Source: Triatoma infestans
Taxonomy: Eukaryota; Arthropoda; Insecta; Hemiptera; Reduviidae
Direction: 5' to 3'
DNA: 64,000 nt
Assembly: GCA_011037195.1 (NCBI GenBank)
Contig: JAAEAF010014740.1
Coordinates: 39,992-103,991 of the forward strand
In this document: positions 22,371 through 33,243 of the stretch, piece after piece
How positions within the stretch are numbered: the first letter of the stretch is position 1
Layout of the letters: each line of letters opens with the position of its first letter
Program-made: the position numbers and the translations under genes
The notes under the pieces: model-generated
What the model was told of the DNA's origin: nothing
Seen by the model: the letters and a program-made list of their open reading frames with translations, nothing else
Databases searched by the model: none

Positions 22371-22532
22371 AGAGGGGTTAGTCCCTTTTTATTACCCTCT
22401 CCAGTCAGTCACTCGTATGCACTCAGACAAGCTAGTTGTATGTTGCGGCACAGTCTACTTGTACAGTTTAGACCACTTCCGCTTTCCTTTTACGTGAAAA
22501 CCCAAGTGTTGCCACTTTTGGTTTTCCTCGGG
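22371..22532 (+). repeat. Direct repeat (LTR-like), right
   Basis: Partner of 21053-21211. It ends at GGTTTTCCTCGGG, after which the two copies diverge (RNase H region on the left, uncharacterised sequence on the right). The right LTR may continue further. Confidence 0.85.
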
Positions 22533-22545
22533 ATTAGTGTTAATA

Positions 22546-24454
22546 AGTTGGTCTCTTGTCGAGAGAGTGTCTCCGGATTCTCCCGGCCAGCTGAGTTTTA
22601 TTGTACAAGCACATGATCTACTTCCGGTTGCTTCTCCAGCCTTGCAGTTTCCAGGAGCCCGTTTAAATGATTTATCAAGATTCATCAGCCAAGCAGTAAT
22701 GTGTGGATCAAGACTCTGGAGTTACAGGCACATAGGGCCTTATTTCCTTTTCCTATTTTCCACTTCCTTGACCCCCCTAATATGGGCTAAAGGACTTGAG
22801 TCAACACACACTAACGTTAGAGGTTTCTGCGTTTAAGGTAAGCGCCATTCCTTTTGGCTTGTTGAAGATAATAAATATTTTTGCTACTTATTTTAAATTT
22901 AATCTAATATTCCATTTCGTTCATATTATATGAGCCCATTTGCTCTCTCTTTATTCAATCTACATATATACAGTCCACTTAATATTTTCAACCCTTTTCT
23001 TTTATTTTCATTTCTTTTTTTATTTAATAAAACCCACCAGAGGGACTGGAAAGCCTATAAGAGGTGCCTCCCTCTCACCTTTTACTTTTATTTTATTTTT
23101 TATTTTAGTTCCTGTTTTTTTACTAAACAATGGGTGAAGGATGGGGGTTAATAAGGGCTCGAGTGATGTCCGCTTTTAGAGAGGGGGACACATCTGAAGC
23201 GTTATTGCTTTTCTGAACCTTTTATTATTAATTAAAATTATATTATTTAGGTTGAGGCTCATATTTGGCCTTGTAGATTTTACCATTTATTCATAATAAT
23301 TACTCAATTAGTTCAATGGATTTTTTTAGAACTTTTTATTATTAACTAAAACTATATTTAGGTTGGCGCCTCATATTTAGCCTTGTGTTTTTACCATTTA
23401 TTTGCAATAATTATTGCCTTGAGTTTAATGTTTTTTTTTTTTTAAACCAACTAGAGCTAATTTTGATATCTAGGTGAAGCCTTTTCTCATATTCTGTCTT
23501 TTGAGAAGTTTACTTTTCTTGGTGTTAAGCAGTGTGGCAGCCAACTATTCTAAGTCTGCAATATTGAATTTGTGACTCCCACACTTCAATAAACTTTGGT
23601 ATTTGTGCGTAAGTGACTTTGGTTTCATTGATAATTATCTTTTATTTTTAAATATTTTCTTTGAAATACTGTACCAATTTTTTTGTTACACCATTTAACT
23701 TTTGTGTTAAATTAATAATTTAGTTTTTTGTTGAGAAGCCTGTTTTCTCAAAATCTTCTATAAATTGTATAGCATTTATTTGGCGCCCTTCTACACTACC
23801 AGAATTCATGTTTGTCTTTACAAGCTGAAGTATTACTTGCTAAATTAACTTAATTTTCTTGCTTGTTCAGAACACCACAAATCTTTTGTGGTCTTTTGTA
23901 CTGCCAGTTTCGTATTTGTTTGCTTTTGTCAAACAATTATTTCCTACCTTGTTTGTTGAGAATATCAGGTTATCTCATAACATCAATAAAAGGGTAAATT
24001 GACAGGAGATGCATATTTAAATTCCAATTTACTAATTATTCTTGCATGCGTTTTTCCCCACCATTCATTCTTGGCAATTATTATGATTTTATTTCAATTC
24101 TTTTACACTGAAACATAATTTCTTCTATTCTCCTGCGTTTTCGTGCTGAGCCATCTCAAATATTAAGAGCCATTCTTTCGCTATTCTGGTGCCAATTCAT
24201 AAGCTACTTCTCTAACGCAGTTCATCAGTAAATTATATATATTTAAAGAATTTTATGTGAAGCTTTCTTCCATATCAGTTATTCTTTTAATCTCTTTTGA
24301 TACAAATATTGAATACTTATCTCCCGCAATAAATACCCTCTCTTATAACTTTACATCTTCTTGCCTATGTTCTCCTCCAATGTTTTATTACCTTTGATTA
24401 ACTTATACCAAGGGAACGCACAACAGACCCTTCTATTATCGTCTAACACCAAAC
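22546..24454. other. No recognisable gene; includes a ~117-bp tandem duplication
   Basis: No ORF with recognisable similarity. The part to about 23600 could be the rest of a long LTR: it contains an AATAAA near 23589 and is pyrimidine-rich at 22990-23110. Further on it is plain AT-rich DNA. The one internal structure is the tandem pair at 23217-23455. Confidence 0.4.
23217..23455 (+). repeat. Two-copy tandem repeat, ~117-bp unit
   Basis: Unit 1 (about 23217-23333) and unit 2 (about 23334-23455) share TTTTATTATTAA, TATATT(ATT)TAGGTTG, CTCATATTT(G/A)GCCTTGT and TTTTACCATTTATT. They are clearly homologous but diverged, so the duplication is not recent. Confidence 0.7.
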
Positions 24455-24477
24455 CTTTCTATTCTCTTCTGCTAAAT

Positions 24478-25100
24478 CTTTTTTTTTTTTAGTGGTACAG
24501 TGGACTGCGATCAAAAGAGGCCTATTGTCCCAACCTACTGGTGCCAAACAGGATCATTGGAGGTTCTGGGGATGGTATATTTTCCTCCACGGTCTTATAA
24601 CTACTCAAGATTCTAAATCATCTTATAACAAGTAGGAGGTGTTTTGGAGTCTCCTCCAGCTCCCCATATAATCTACAAGAGTTATCAGTATTCTAGATCC
24701 AACTTTTTCAGGTGCCTCCTGACTCTTCAAAGGTCCGAGAGGAAACCTGTCGGCGTACGAAGCCTGTTTATATATACACTGATGCACGCTTCATAACTTT
24801 TCTGGTTATAAATTCTCTGTCAGATCTAAGTTTGCCTCAGCCATGGGACGATTTTCCAGAGCTTTGCTCTCTTCACTTCCGCTTTCTTCCTGAGTTCTTC
24901 CCGATGAGACTGGTCACTTAATCATAGAAGGGTTCAGGCCTGAAAAAGGGAGATGCAGCGTCTTTCCATGCCAGGGTGTCGGCAATCTTATTTCCTTCCA
25001 TGCCAACATACCCTGGCACCAAAAATAGGCTAACTCTATTGTTCCTGCCCGGTTATTGAGTTTGCCGAGGCATTCCCACACCTTTTTTGAACCGATTGCT
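24478..25100 (-). mobile_element. LINE 3' fragment, sister of 3340-4330
   Basis: The poly(A) tail is the T run at 24479-24490. It then reads colinearly with 3355-3990 on the same strand: TGGTACAGTGGACTGCG, CCTCCTGACTCTTCAAAGG, CTTTCCATGCCAGGGTGTCG and CCAACATACCCTGGCACC. On the minus strand it encodes the broken LVPGYVGMEGNKIADTL-like RNase H end. The far side stops near 25100, where it meets the 5' flank of SULT copy B. Confidence 0.65.
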
Positions 25101-25459
25101 TTAATGTACAAAAACTTTAATACTTTATTGTACAAAAACTTTAATTAAGGAAAAATACGTTAAATTAAATTTTAGTCTGCCTGTGCTTTAAAACAACTAT
25201 TAAGTCATGGTTATTAAACAGCATTGTTAAAATCTTCACTACCATAATCCATAATAGCCTAATCAGTTGGGTTGAACAACATAATCTAATCCCACAAATA
25301 CAAACATTTGTAATGGCTTTATTTCTACAAATAAATTGGCACAACCTCTTTATCGATATCTTAAAAACAGTACACATTCAGTAAGTTATGATAATTTGTA
25401 GACTAATCCTACATCTAGAATAGGAATTTAATTCATTTCAATTTGTACAGGAGCTGATA
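25101..25459 (+). promoter_or_regulatory. Duplicated 5' flank of SULT copy B with conserved acceptor-like site
   Basis: Shared with the flanks of A, C, D and E. The last 9 bp before the ATG (GAGCTGATA) follow TTTGTACAG, a good 3' splice site preceded by a T-rich stretch. All five copies keep it, so a 5' UTR intron is likely. The true promoter would then lie further upstream. No TATA box or initiator can be called. Confidence 0.45.
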
Positions 25460-28385
25460 ATGTTTCCATATAAAATTGCAAATATTGAAGGAAATGATGG
25501 TCAAGAGTTATTAGAACTGATCAAAGGGCAAATAGCAGGTTATGTACAAGTTGGTCCTAAAAAATGGACACTACCAGCAAAGTATGCTGAACATGCTGAG
25601 AAATATTATACTTTTGATTTGAAACAAGATGATATATGGCTTATGGCGCGTCCTAGATCAGGTGAGATTACCATTGTTGCTAGATATTTAGTTGAGTATT
25701 AGAAAAGTAGATATTACATAAAGTTGAATATTCTGTTTTTGTTATAGGCTCCACTTGGATGCAAGAGTTACTTTGGCTAATAAATAACAAATTAGATTAT
25801 GAGATTTCCTCTACAATATCTATATATAAGCGATTTCCACTATTTGAGTATGATAATTTAAATTATTATAGTCATTTATACTTTAATTCTAAGGAAAATA
25901 TTGCCATTAAGTGGACGGTATTTTTCCGTTGATTTTTAATTTGAAGGACCATCCTGTTTATAAAAGACTCTTGTACAACTTTAAAATAGGATTGGAGAAT
26001 ATTTCTTGGAGTAGGAATGTTTCTTTCTAACATGAAAACTTATTTCGGTGTCAGTGCTGTATGATGAGTTCAACATGGCGGTCTTTATTTCATTTACACA
26101 GTACTTTCTGCTCGAAACGTTTACAACTTCTCCTCATATGAATATATTCTGTCCCGATACATATAAAGCGATATAATATATGTTTTGAACCTTCAAAAAG
26201 TAACATTCTTTTAGATAGATTATCCCTGGCCTAGCAACAATATTTAAAGTATTTAGGCAAGCTTTTAAAAGCTTGAAATTAGTTCTATGTATTTTTTCGT
26301 AATTAAAAATTGAATATAAATTTTAGGGCTAATATGCTATTCAGTGATAAATACTTAGAAGAGATTGCAGAATTGAATGACAATGATCCAGAAGTAATAA
26401 AAGTACTCAAAAACTATGATACTCCAGGTTGGCTTTTTCCAAAAATAGATTACTAACATAATAAACACTATCAGTTACTAATAAATAAAAAAAAAAATTA
26501 ACAATTATATTATTTGAAATATCTGTGAGAATCTTTGTTCTTAGAAGTTTAAGTTATATTTAGTAGTTGTATTTAGTAGTTATATCTGAGACAATTTTTA
26601 TTCTTAGAATTTTAAATTATAGTACAAAGAAAGGGAGTAGCTAAGTGGTTAGCGTGCTGGACTCCCACGCGGAGGACCCGGATGCGAGTCCAGCTAGCTG
26701 CCCTTAGGTTTTTCTTCCTAGGAGCCTCTACAGCTCACTATCCTGTGACAGACTGTTGTCTGTAATGAGAGAACATGTCCGGAGGCCGGCAGTGCACTGA
26801 GAAGGCTCCGGGCGCCAATGACCTAGATGTTAACGCGCCCTAAATTAAAAAAAATATATATATATAGTGGTAGTGGTTGGTCCGCAGAGCTAGAAAACAT
26901 AAGAGATTTCTTTAATGTGAGGCAGCTTTCCTACATGGTCTTCGACCGGTTTCAGGCAAACGCCCTTACTTAGATTGTCATGATAAACAGTATGAATAAA
27001 CAGCTTTCCACAGAGCAAAATCAGTTTATACCTGCTTTGGGAAGAGTTATATATGATCTAACTGTTTATATGTTGACATAACTTGTTTGTAAAGGGTGTT
27101 TTTCTTTATACCTGTCTTTATTATCTGATAATAACTATGTAAATTTACTCCATAATATAATTAAAACTTCATACATCTTCACAAATTAATGACCAATACC
27201 AGAAACTTGCTGATGGAGAATCAGCCTATCGTGGAAAAACTTAGATAAAATTGTAGGAGTATTTTGTACTACAAAAAAAAAATTATATAAATAAACTTAT
27301 TTCTGTAAGTAAATTTAAGAATGGAGTTATAATAGATGTATTAATATTAATATTTTAAAATTATTTTGTCAGTCTATGTGAAAGCACAGACAATGAAGTC
27401 ACCTAGGCATTTCAAAACACATCTACCGCTCAGTTTAATGCCACCAAATTTATTAGACACGTGTAAAGTGGTTTATTTGGCTAGAAATCCTTTTGATGTT
27501 GCCGCCTCATCTTATCATTTGAGTAAATTAATGAAAACATTCGATTATCAAAGTGACTTTGAAAAATATTGGGAATTGTTTGAAAAAGATCTAAGTAAGT
27601 ATCAACAGAATACTCTATTATTTAACCATATTTTTTTGCTAATGCGCATAATTCTATAAAATAACGGATGTTTTTCTTTCAGCTGTCTATTCTCCATATT
27701 GGGAACATATTAAGGAAGGATGGGAGAGGAGGAATCATCCAAATTTTTTGTTTTTATTTTATGAGGATTTACTTCGAGTAAGTGTTGCTAAAACAGATTG
27801 TGTTACCCACTGCTATTATTTGATCGGATTATTTGAATATTATTTGCAATATACATTTTGACCTAGTTAAATTATGATCTAGTAATTAATTTCCTGCAAA
27901 AGCTTACTATTTGTCAGATTGTTCCCTTTTCTATTATTTGAAGAACCCATCCCACTCAGTGGTTTAATTTAGGGTTATTCTTGTAATTAATTATGTAATT
28001 TACTTCACTAGGATTTACAGGGTAATATAAGTAAAATATGTACATTTTTAAACAAGCAAATGACTGAAGATGAAATTAGAACTCTAGCGGATTATTTACA
28101 TATCGATAATTTTCGTAAAAATTTTGCACCTATAACAGAGAGATCAAATATTAAAGGGATGCACAATTCAGAAGCACAACGGTTTATTCGTAGAGGTTAG
28201 TTTATTCTCTTACAAATGTAAAATGAAATTACTTATTTTATTTGATCACAATTTGACTGGCTTTATTTTATGCAGGCAAAATCGGAGGTAATGAGGAATT
28301 TCATGATGATAAAATTAAAACGAGAGCAGAGAAATGGTTTAAAGAGAATTTAGCCAAGACTGATATTGTATTTCCAGAATTTTAG
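25460..28385 (+). CDS. Cytosolic sulfotransferase copy B, seven coding exons, 337 aa
   Basis: Exons 25460-25661, 25748-25847, 26327-26427, 27373-27594, 27683-27777, 28012-28195, 28276-28385. Phases are consistent, all introns are GT-AG, and there is no internal stop. SULTs transfer sulfonate from PAPS to hydroxyl or amine groups of small molecules in the cytosol. Visible residues: P-loop PRSGSTW (65-71), catalytic His151 in FKTHLP, and 3'-phosphate residues Arg172 and Ser180 in YLARNPFDVAASSYH. Exon 5 encodes YWEHIKEGWERRNHPNFLF. The C-terminal RRGKIGG (300-306) replaces the usual RKGxxGDWK. The 337-residue length is slightly above the common 290-310. No signal peptide or membrane segment, as expected. 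SINE and CCGGTTTCGG-box insertions lie in intron 3. Substrate is unknown. The other copies have VAVSF where B has VAASS. Confidence 0.9.
26631..26855 (+). mobile_element. tRNA-headed SINE, copy 3 (intron 3 of SULT B)
   Basis: Full-length family member: A box TAGCTAAGTGG, decayed B box (GGATGCGAGTCC), body CTTCCTAGGAGCC and GGCAGTGCACTGAGAAGG, then an A-rich/TA tail. Flanks TATAGTA (left) and TATAGTGG (right) may be the target duplication. It lies in the same orientation as the gene. Copies C and D lack it at this place. Confidence 0.88.
26862..27010 (+). mobile_element. CCGGTTTCGG-box element, monomer in intron 3 of SULT B
   Basis: Begins GTGGTTGGTCCGCAGAGCTA and includes GACCGGTTTCAGG followed by CGCCCTTACTTAG. 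The same insertion is present at the equivalent place in copies C (40036-40190) and D (45955-46110), so it was inherited by duplication. Non-coding and unclassified; possibly a Penelope-related or SINE-like sequence. Confidence 0.7.
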
Positions 28386-29282
28386 CATTTCTACATTATA
28401 TTAGATCGCATTCTGATTGGGTATATCACCAAGAAATGCGCTAAAAAAATTTTTTTTTACTTATATAGCTGTATTTTTGGAAGCTGCATTCAACTGCAAC
28501 TTTGATCAGAGAAATGAGAATAGTGAATTATGCTGTCGACTTTATTGATTGCTGTAATATATCCACAAACTAATATAGATACTTAATTTTAATTACTAAA
28601 TAAAATAAATATTACCTTTGCCTTTTCAATTTTTTTTGTTTGTTTTATCTCTGATAATGATAACTCAAAATATACTTCATGTGTTCATTATGAAACATTA
28701 CAGTAGTCTAGAAGCACCGAACATTATACAATTTTTCAGTAACTTCATAAAATATTACTGTAAGATACAAAATATTTTAGCTTTTTAAATCTTTTAAGAT
28801 TTCTGTCTCCTGAATATATCAAAATATAATCTAAGAAATGAAAATGTTTTGAAAATAAGAATTTATTAATTGAGTGCAATAGATCTTAAAAAAAGTTATT
28901 GTTTAATGAAACAGTAATAATAATTAATTTTTAATATTGGGAAAGTTCAATGTCAGTTATAAAAGGGGTGTTAGGTGGTGCTGTTACACAAAAGGGAATC
29001 TCTATAACACTGTTAATATTATTTGTTGTGCACTTTAATCTCACTTCAGTGATATCCGTTATTCACGTTCAACTAGTGAAAAACGTGGTTAGGATATCAC
29101 CTTAGAGAACATCACGCTTTTCTGAAGATCCATAATAGATTAAAAAAAAAATAAAATCAAACTAACTTTTTTGTCAAGTTAAATTAAAGTCATTCTTTTT
29201 CCATCAAATTACATCTTTTTCAACAAAATTAAAATATCTTCCTTAAAACCTTTTCGGTTCAATTTTATTCACATAACTGTTA
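28386..29282. other. Duplicated 3' flank of SULT copy B
   Basis: Colinear with 15348-16140 but with two small insertions, including a ~60-bp block around 28690 and another near 28970 (AAAGGGGTGTTAGGTGG). Non-coding. Confidence 0.6.
28599..28609 (+). promoter_or_regulatory. Candidate polyadenylation signal of SULT copy B
   Basis: Two overlapping AATAAA hexamers about 215 bp after the stop codon, in an A/T-rich context. An equivalent pair lies after copy A near 15567. Their use is inferred. Confidence 0.4.
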
Positions 29283-30560
29283 ATAATGGCTCGGCAGTCG
29301 ATGCCAGTTTCCTTATAAAATAAATAAAGTCATTCACTTAAACTTAATAATTTTTTTTGTTAATAAAAAAAGAATTGGTTTTCTAAATAGCTAAACACTT
29401 AAGTAAATTACTAAATACATTTTGTTAAAACAAAGAAGCTGAATAGTAATAATACAAAGAGAACATAATCAAACTTAAATTCCATAATTAAATTATATCT
29501 CTAGTGCCAGGCATGTTTCGCAAAATTAATAATGCCTATGAAGTTTTCCGCATTGAGGAACAACATTAACTGCGATCTAGTTAGTTTGTCGCAACCTACA
29601 TAAACTAAACGTATCTCGGAGAGAATGGAACACTCTGCCAAAAAGTGGTAGATATCCTCCCTCGCTGGAGTGATACACGCTATGTATCGCTATGTTCGCT
29701 AAACACAAGGAGTTACTTCTCTTAATCCAAGGGGTATAATTTATATAGAGCAGCTCACCGCGAAGTCTGAATAGCGTTGCCAAGTTGACTAATCGTTAGG
29801 TTCGTTGAGTTGGACATCAAGCTACAAGGCTTGACAGCCTTGTATTAAGGCAGTCCAGCTCTTTATATAAAAAAAACCTCGTAGACCCATTAGCCAATCC
29901 ACACGTTCTTCAAGATGGTGACCATCTATTCTTTGTACAAGGGCCGCCAGTTGCGTCCGCCAACTAGACATATTGGCGGATGAATCAAATACACAGGAGT
30001 AACGTTGAGCTAAGGAAGACCAATGCTTAAACAAAAAAATTTTATTTTTAATAATCTCCAAAACCAATATTTTGGGAAGGCGGTAATCAGGCAAGATAAG
30101 AATTTTGAGACAGTATCTAAAATGTAGTAACATGTAAAAACCTCAATAAGTGTTGTAGACGTTTCAATGGGAAACATATAATTAGGGGTCACTGAGGGCA
30201 ATCTGAAAACTTTTTTAATAAAAAATCTGTGGAACATTTCTAATTCTTCATACATTTTTAAGCCCCAAACCTGACAGGCATAACAAACTACGGTACGAGA
30301 AACTGCATTAAAAAAAGTATATTTAGCCGAAGGCGGGTCAGAGGTATTTGCAATAAAATCAGACCAGAACCTGTTGATCCCGAATTGGCCAATGAGATTC
30401 TATCTTTAAGTTTAATTATATTGTTTATAACAAACAAGTTGTCAATTGCGGAGTAACCACGTCTGAAACCAGACTCAATACAGTTTTGGTCAGCAGTTAA
30501 GCAACTATCGCCTTTTAAAGTGCTAAATATTCCAATAAAAATAGAAGAATGGGCAGCTTA
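29283..30560 (-). mobile_element. LINE fragment in the flank of copy B, internally deleted
   Basis: The same LINE insertion as 16141-17750, giving the minus-strand blocks FRLPSVTPNYMFPIE, ILILPDYRLPKILVLEIIK and RGELLYINYTPW. Two differences: the ~270 bp containing the TAA microsatellite in A is absent, and near 30412 the sequence jumps to an upstream RT segment (SGFRRGYSAIDNLFVINN). The RT palm and thumb are therefore deleted. Confidence 0.75.
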
Positions 30561-31800
30561 CTTCAGTAATCTTTATCCTCTTAATTCACTGAATAAATCT
30601 TTTAACACTATGAAGTAGATATCATGTCGTAATTACAGATGAAAATCATAAAACCAACTATCATTAATCATTTTTAAGTCTTAATTTAAATTTTATGCAA
30701 CTAGACTCATTATTGAATAAAATATTATTGTTTCTCAAATTTCTAAAAAAATTAGTGTCTAATTTCTTTTTAAATAAATAGTTACTATTGTATATAATTT
30801 TGATATCTACTTTTATCTTAAAGCATTTTACTTTTTAAATCTTTGTTTAAGAGATAACAAAAATTATTATGTAGCTTAAATATAATAGAGTAAATTTAAT
30901 GCAATAAAAAATATAATTTTTTGCTAGTCATTTATCATCAAAAGATATGAACATTTTTTCATTGGCTAATATTAGCTTTGTGACGCAATGTCATAGCATT
31001 GGATGCAAGTGTTAGTATTCAGTATAACAAAATTACAATATTAGTTCAAGTAGTGCCGGAATCAGGTATTAGTATGCTGGGTATTAGTATTACTGCAGAG
31101 GACTGGAGGAGGACAAGAGATGGCTCAGTGGAGGGGACAGCCATCTGTGGCTGTAGGGTAGAAGCATTAGTCAGTCTAGTCCTAGAGGGCGCCCATATCA
31201 GTTAGTTGGCGAAGTCGAGCGCGAGATGCCGCTAGTTTTGAGATTAAACTATTATACAAATTAAAGAAAGAAGGCGAAAAAAAAAAAATTGCCCACTAAT
31301 ATTTCGTCCATCCAACCGAATGTGCCCTCTTAACTGACCGTTTTGTAAGTAAAAAAATAATAGTCTAGTTGTAAGTCCTGTGTGCCTGAGTCTTTTTGTT
31401 CTAAGTATATTTTGTGTTTCTATTAAAATAAGAGGGCCAGAAACACAGTTTCGCTTCATATCAGAGTTTTCTTTTAATTATTTGTTATCTAGTTTGAATT
31501 TCTGTTGCTTGAAGAAGGGAATAGTTTGTTTAAAAATTTATTTGTGAACGGCATACCCTTTCATTGTCCTAGATCCCATTACCCTTCCCTCCACACCTAA
31601 TTGCCTCCACTTTTCCTTGCGTTAAGTAAACATCACGTTACAGCTTATATTTTGCCACTGTCGCCTACTTAATTAAACTCATGTCATTTACGAGCCTCGC
31701 CCATGGCTCAATTCGATTTTTGTGTTACTGTTTTTTACAGTTATTAATAATAATTGCATTAAAAATGTTGTAATTTAGATATTCAACAGGTTTGATAAAA
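30561..31800. other. No gene recognised; possible solo LTR-like stretch
   Basis: AT-rich to 30990. From about 30990 to 31460 composition rises (GAGGACTGGAGGAGGACAAG, GTCGAGCGCGAGATGCCGC), and the stretch ends in an A-rich AAAATAAGAGGGCC. This resembles the composition of insect LTRs, but I see no matching partner or inverted ends. The rest is unassigned. Confidence 0.3.
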
Positions 31801-31804
31801 AATA

Positions 31805-32505
31805 AAAATAATTTTTACTTTCTCTTACTCCTAGCAAGAGGAAGTATTGTAATCGTGTCAAATTTTCAATATCGAGTTTTCACCGGAAATATCCATTTTG
31901 TGGTCCCCGAGTCCAAAAAAGTGATTTCTAGCAAATGGTCTGTGTGTGTGCGTGTGTGTGTGAACAGCATAGCTCAAAAACGAATAACCGTAGAAAGTTG
32001 AAACTTGATATTCTGTTTAGGAATAAATAACCATGGGATCTGACAGTACGTTATCTGTCAAAATTCCTGAACCGGAAGTACCAGTTTACTAGCTGGTTTT
32101 TATCCTTTTTTGCGTTTTTCTCAAAAATGGTTCCGACGATTTTCTTGAACCCTCATATAAATTAAACATACAAAAAGCTTCAAGTTTTGTTTAAAACATT
32201 TCTCTGGGAAAATTCATTTTGGGACAATTTTGGAGGAGGGGTGGGGTTATGTTTTTCTCTAACTTGCTATTGTAGTTGATTATACTATTCTATCATCAAA
32301 CCAAAATTAATTAGAAATAAATAGATGGCCAAGATTCCGAGTTTCAAGGAAATTAGTAAACTGGAAGTGCTCTTTTACTGAACTGATTTTTTCAGTTTAC
32401 GACGTAATTCATTAAATTTGGTACGCTAACTATAAAATTTGTCAATTATAATTTTGAGAACTGGAGTAAGAGAAAGTTATGTGAGTGTTTCACACCAGAG
32501 TTTTT
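31805..32505 (+). repeat. Unclassified dispersed repeat X, copy 1
   Basis: Starts near CTTACTCCTAGCAAGAGGAA, passes TTTTCACCGGAAATAT, a (TG)n patch and ACCATGGGATCTGACAG. It then has two ~295-bp internal units with AACCGGAAGTACC (32056) and a variant near 32355, ending at GTGTTTCACACCAGA plus a T run. No coding capacity. Related copies: 42365-43250, 59640-60730 (interrupted), 61880-62890 and a minus-strand one at 34740-35020. Confidence 0.75.
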
Positions 32506-32928
32506 TTTTTATAGACACCACATTGAAGCCTAATAGGCTTATTGCAGGGAGATGGGCAAGATAAAGAGATTATATGAACAAAAATTGGAATTAATACAGT
32601 GGCAGCTGAAAGTAAAAAAGAAAAAAAAATGTATACTTAGAAAATATTTTATTATATCAACTATATATGATGTCAGTGGCCTTTTTTATTTTACAATTAA
32701 TTAAAGACAAGTGAATTTCATCTAGTAAGATATCAGCAACCAATTCGGGATTATAATAACCAAAGAATGTTTCAGAATAAAGTTCGGATTTTGTATAAAT
32801 GGAGAAATAAAAATTTTCCCATTGTTGGACACTTATTGGATAAATCTTTAACTGTGTTTTCTTAATTTTGTTGACAACATTCCAGAATTCACTTGGTTTG
32901 TTTATTTTGCGAAACTATCTTTAATGTT

Positions 32929-33243
32929 TCATCAGAGACATTTTCCGTGGTAGCCTGCTTCATTTTGTGGTCATCGACCGGTTTCGGGCGTTCGCCCATC
33001 TTCAGGATGCGTTTTTGAGACAGTGTGACAACACAGAATTGCACAGAGCAAAGTTAGTTTACACACGCCTTTACTCTGCTCGGTTAACTTTGCTCTGTGC
33101 AAGTCTTTGTTGTCACACTGTCTGAAAAACGCATCCTGAAGATGGGCGAACGCCCGAAACCGGTCGATGACCACAAAATGAAGCAGGCTACCACGGAAAA
33201 TGTCTCTGATGCTTTCCAGCTCTGCGGAACCAACCACTACAAC
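32929..33243. mobile_element. 315-bp palindromic element (inverted dimer) with 16-bp target duplication
   Basis: Arms of 127 bp (32930-33056 and 33085-33211) are near-perfect inverted copies around a 28-bp loop. The right arm carries about 30 further bases (GTAGTGGTTGGTTCCGCAGA region) missing from the left, so it is a tail-to-tail pair with one truncated partner. The 16 bp AACTATCTTTAATGTT occurs at 32913-32928 and 33244-33259. Each arm contains GACCGGTTTCGGGCGTTCGC. No ORF of significance. Confidence 0.92.

Larger units (their letters stand above)
21053..22532 (+). mobile_element. BEL/Pao-type LTR retrotransposon, collapsed copy
   Basis: Two direct repeats of about 160 bp (21053-21211 and 22371-22532) enclose 1.16 kb with Pao-family coding remnants. 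Near 21330 is LHGFADASQLGYAAVLYIR (RNase H), then VPRLELSGAHLLAKLAHMS, DSAIVLEWI, WSHIPGDVNPADLASRG and MWWTGPPWL. Finally, RVRGRLTNA and HPIILPKRHYLTDLLIRHTH lead into the integrase zinc-binding region. Gag, protease, most of the RT and the integrase core are absent. The frame is broken repeatedly. The repeats are probably LTR portions, but I cannot see full LTR termini. Confidence 0.82.

Noticed and set aside
22537..22836. 99-codon ORF after the BEL/Pao repeat
   Set aside because: No motif, no similarity to BEL/Pao proteins; probably chance within LTR-like sequence.
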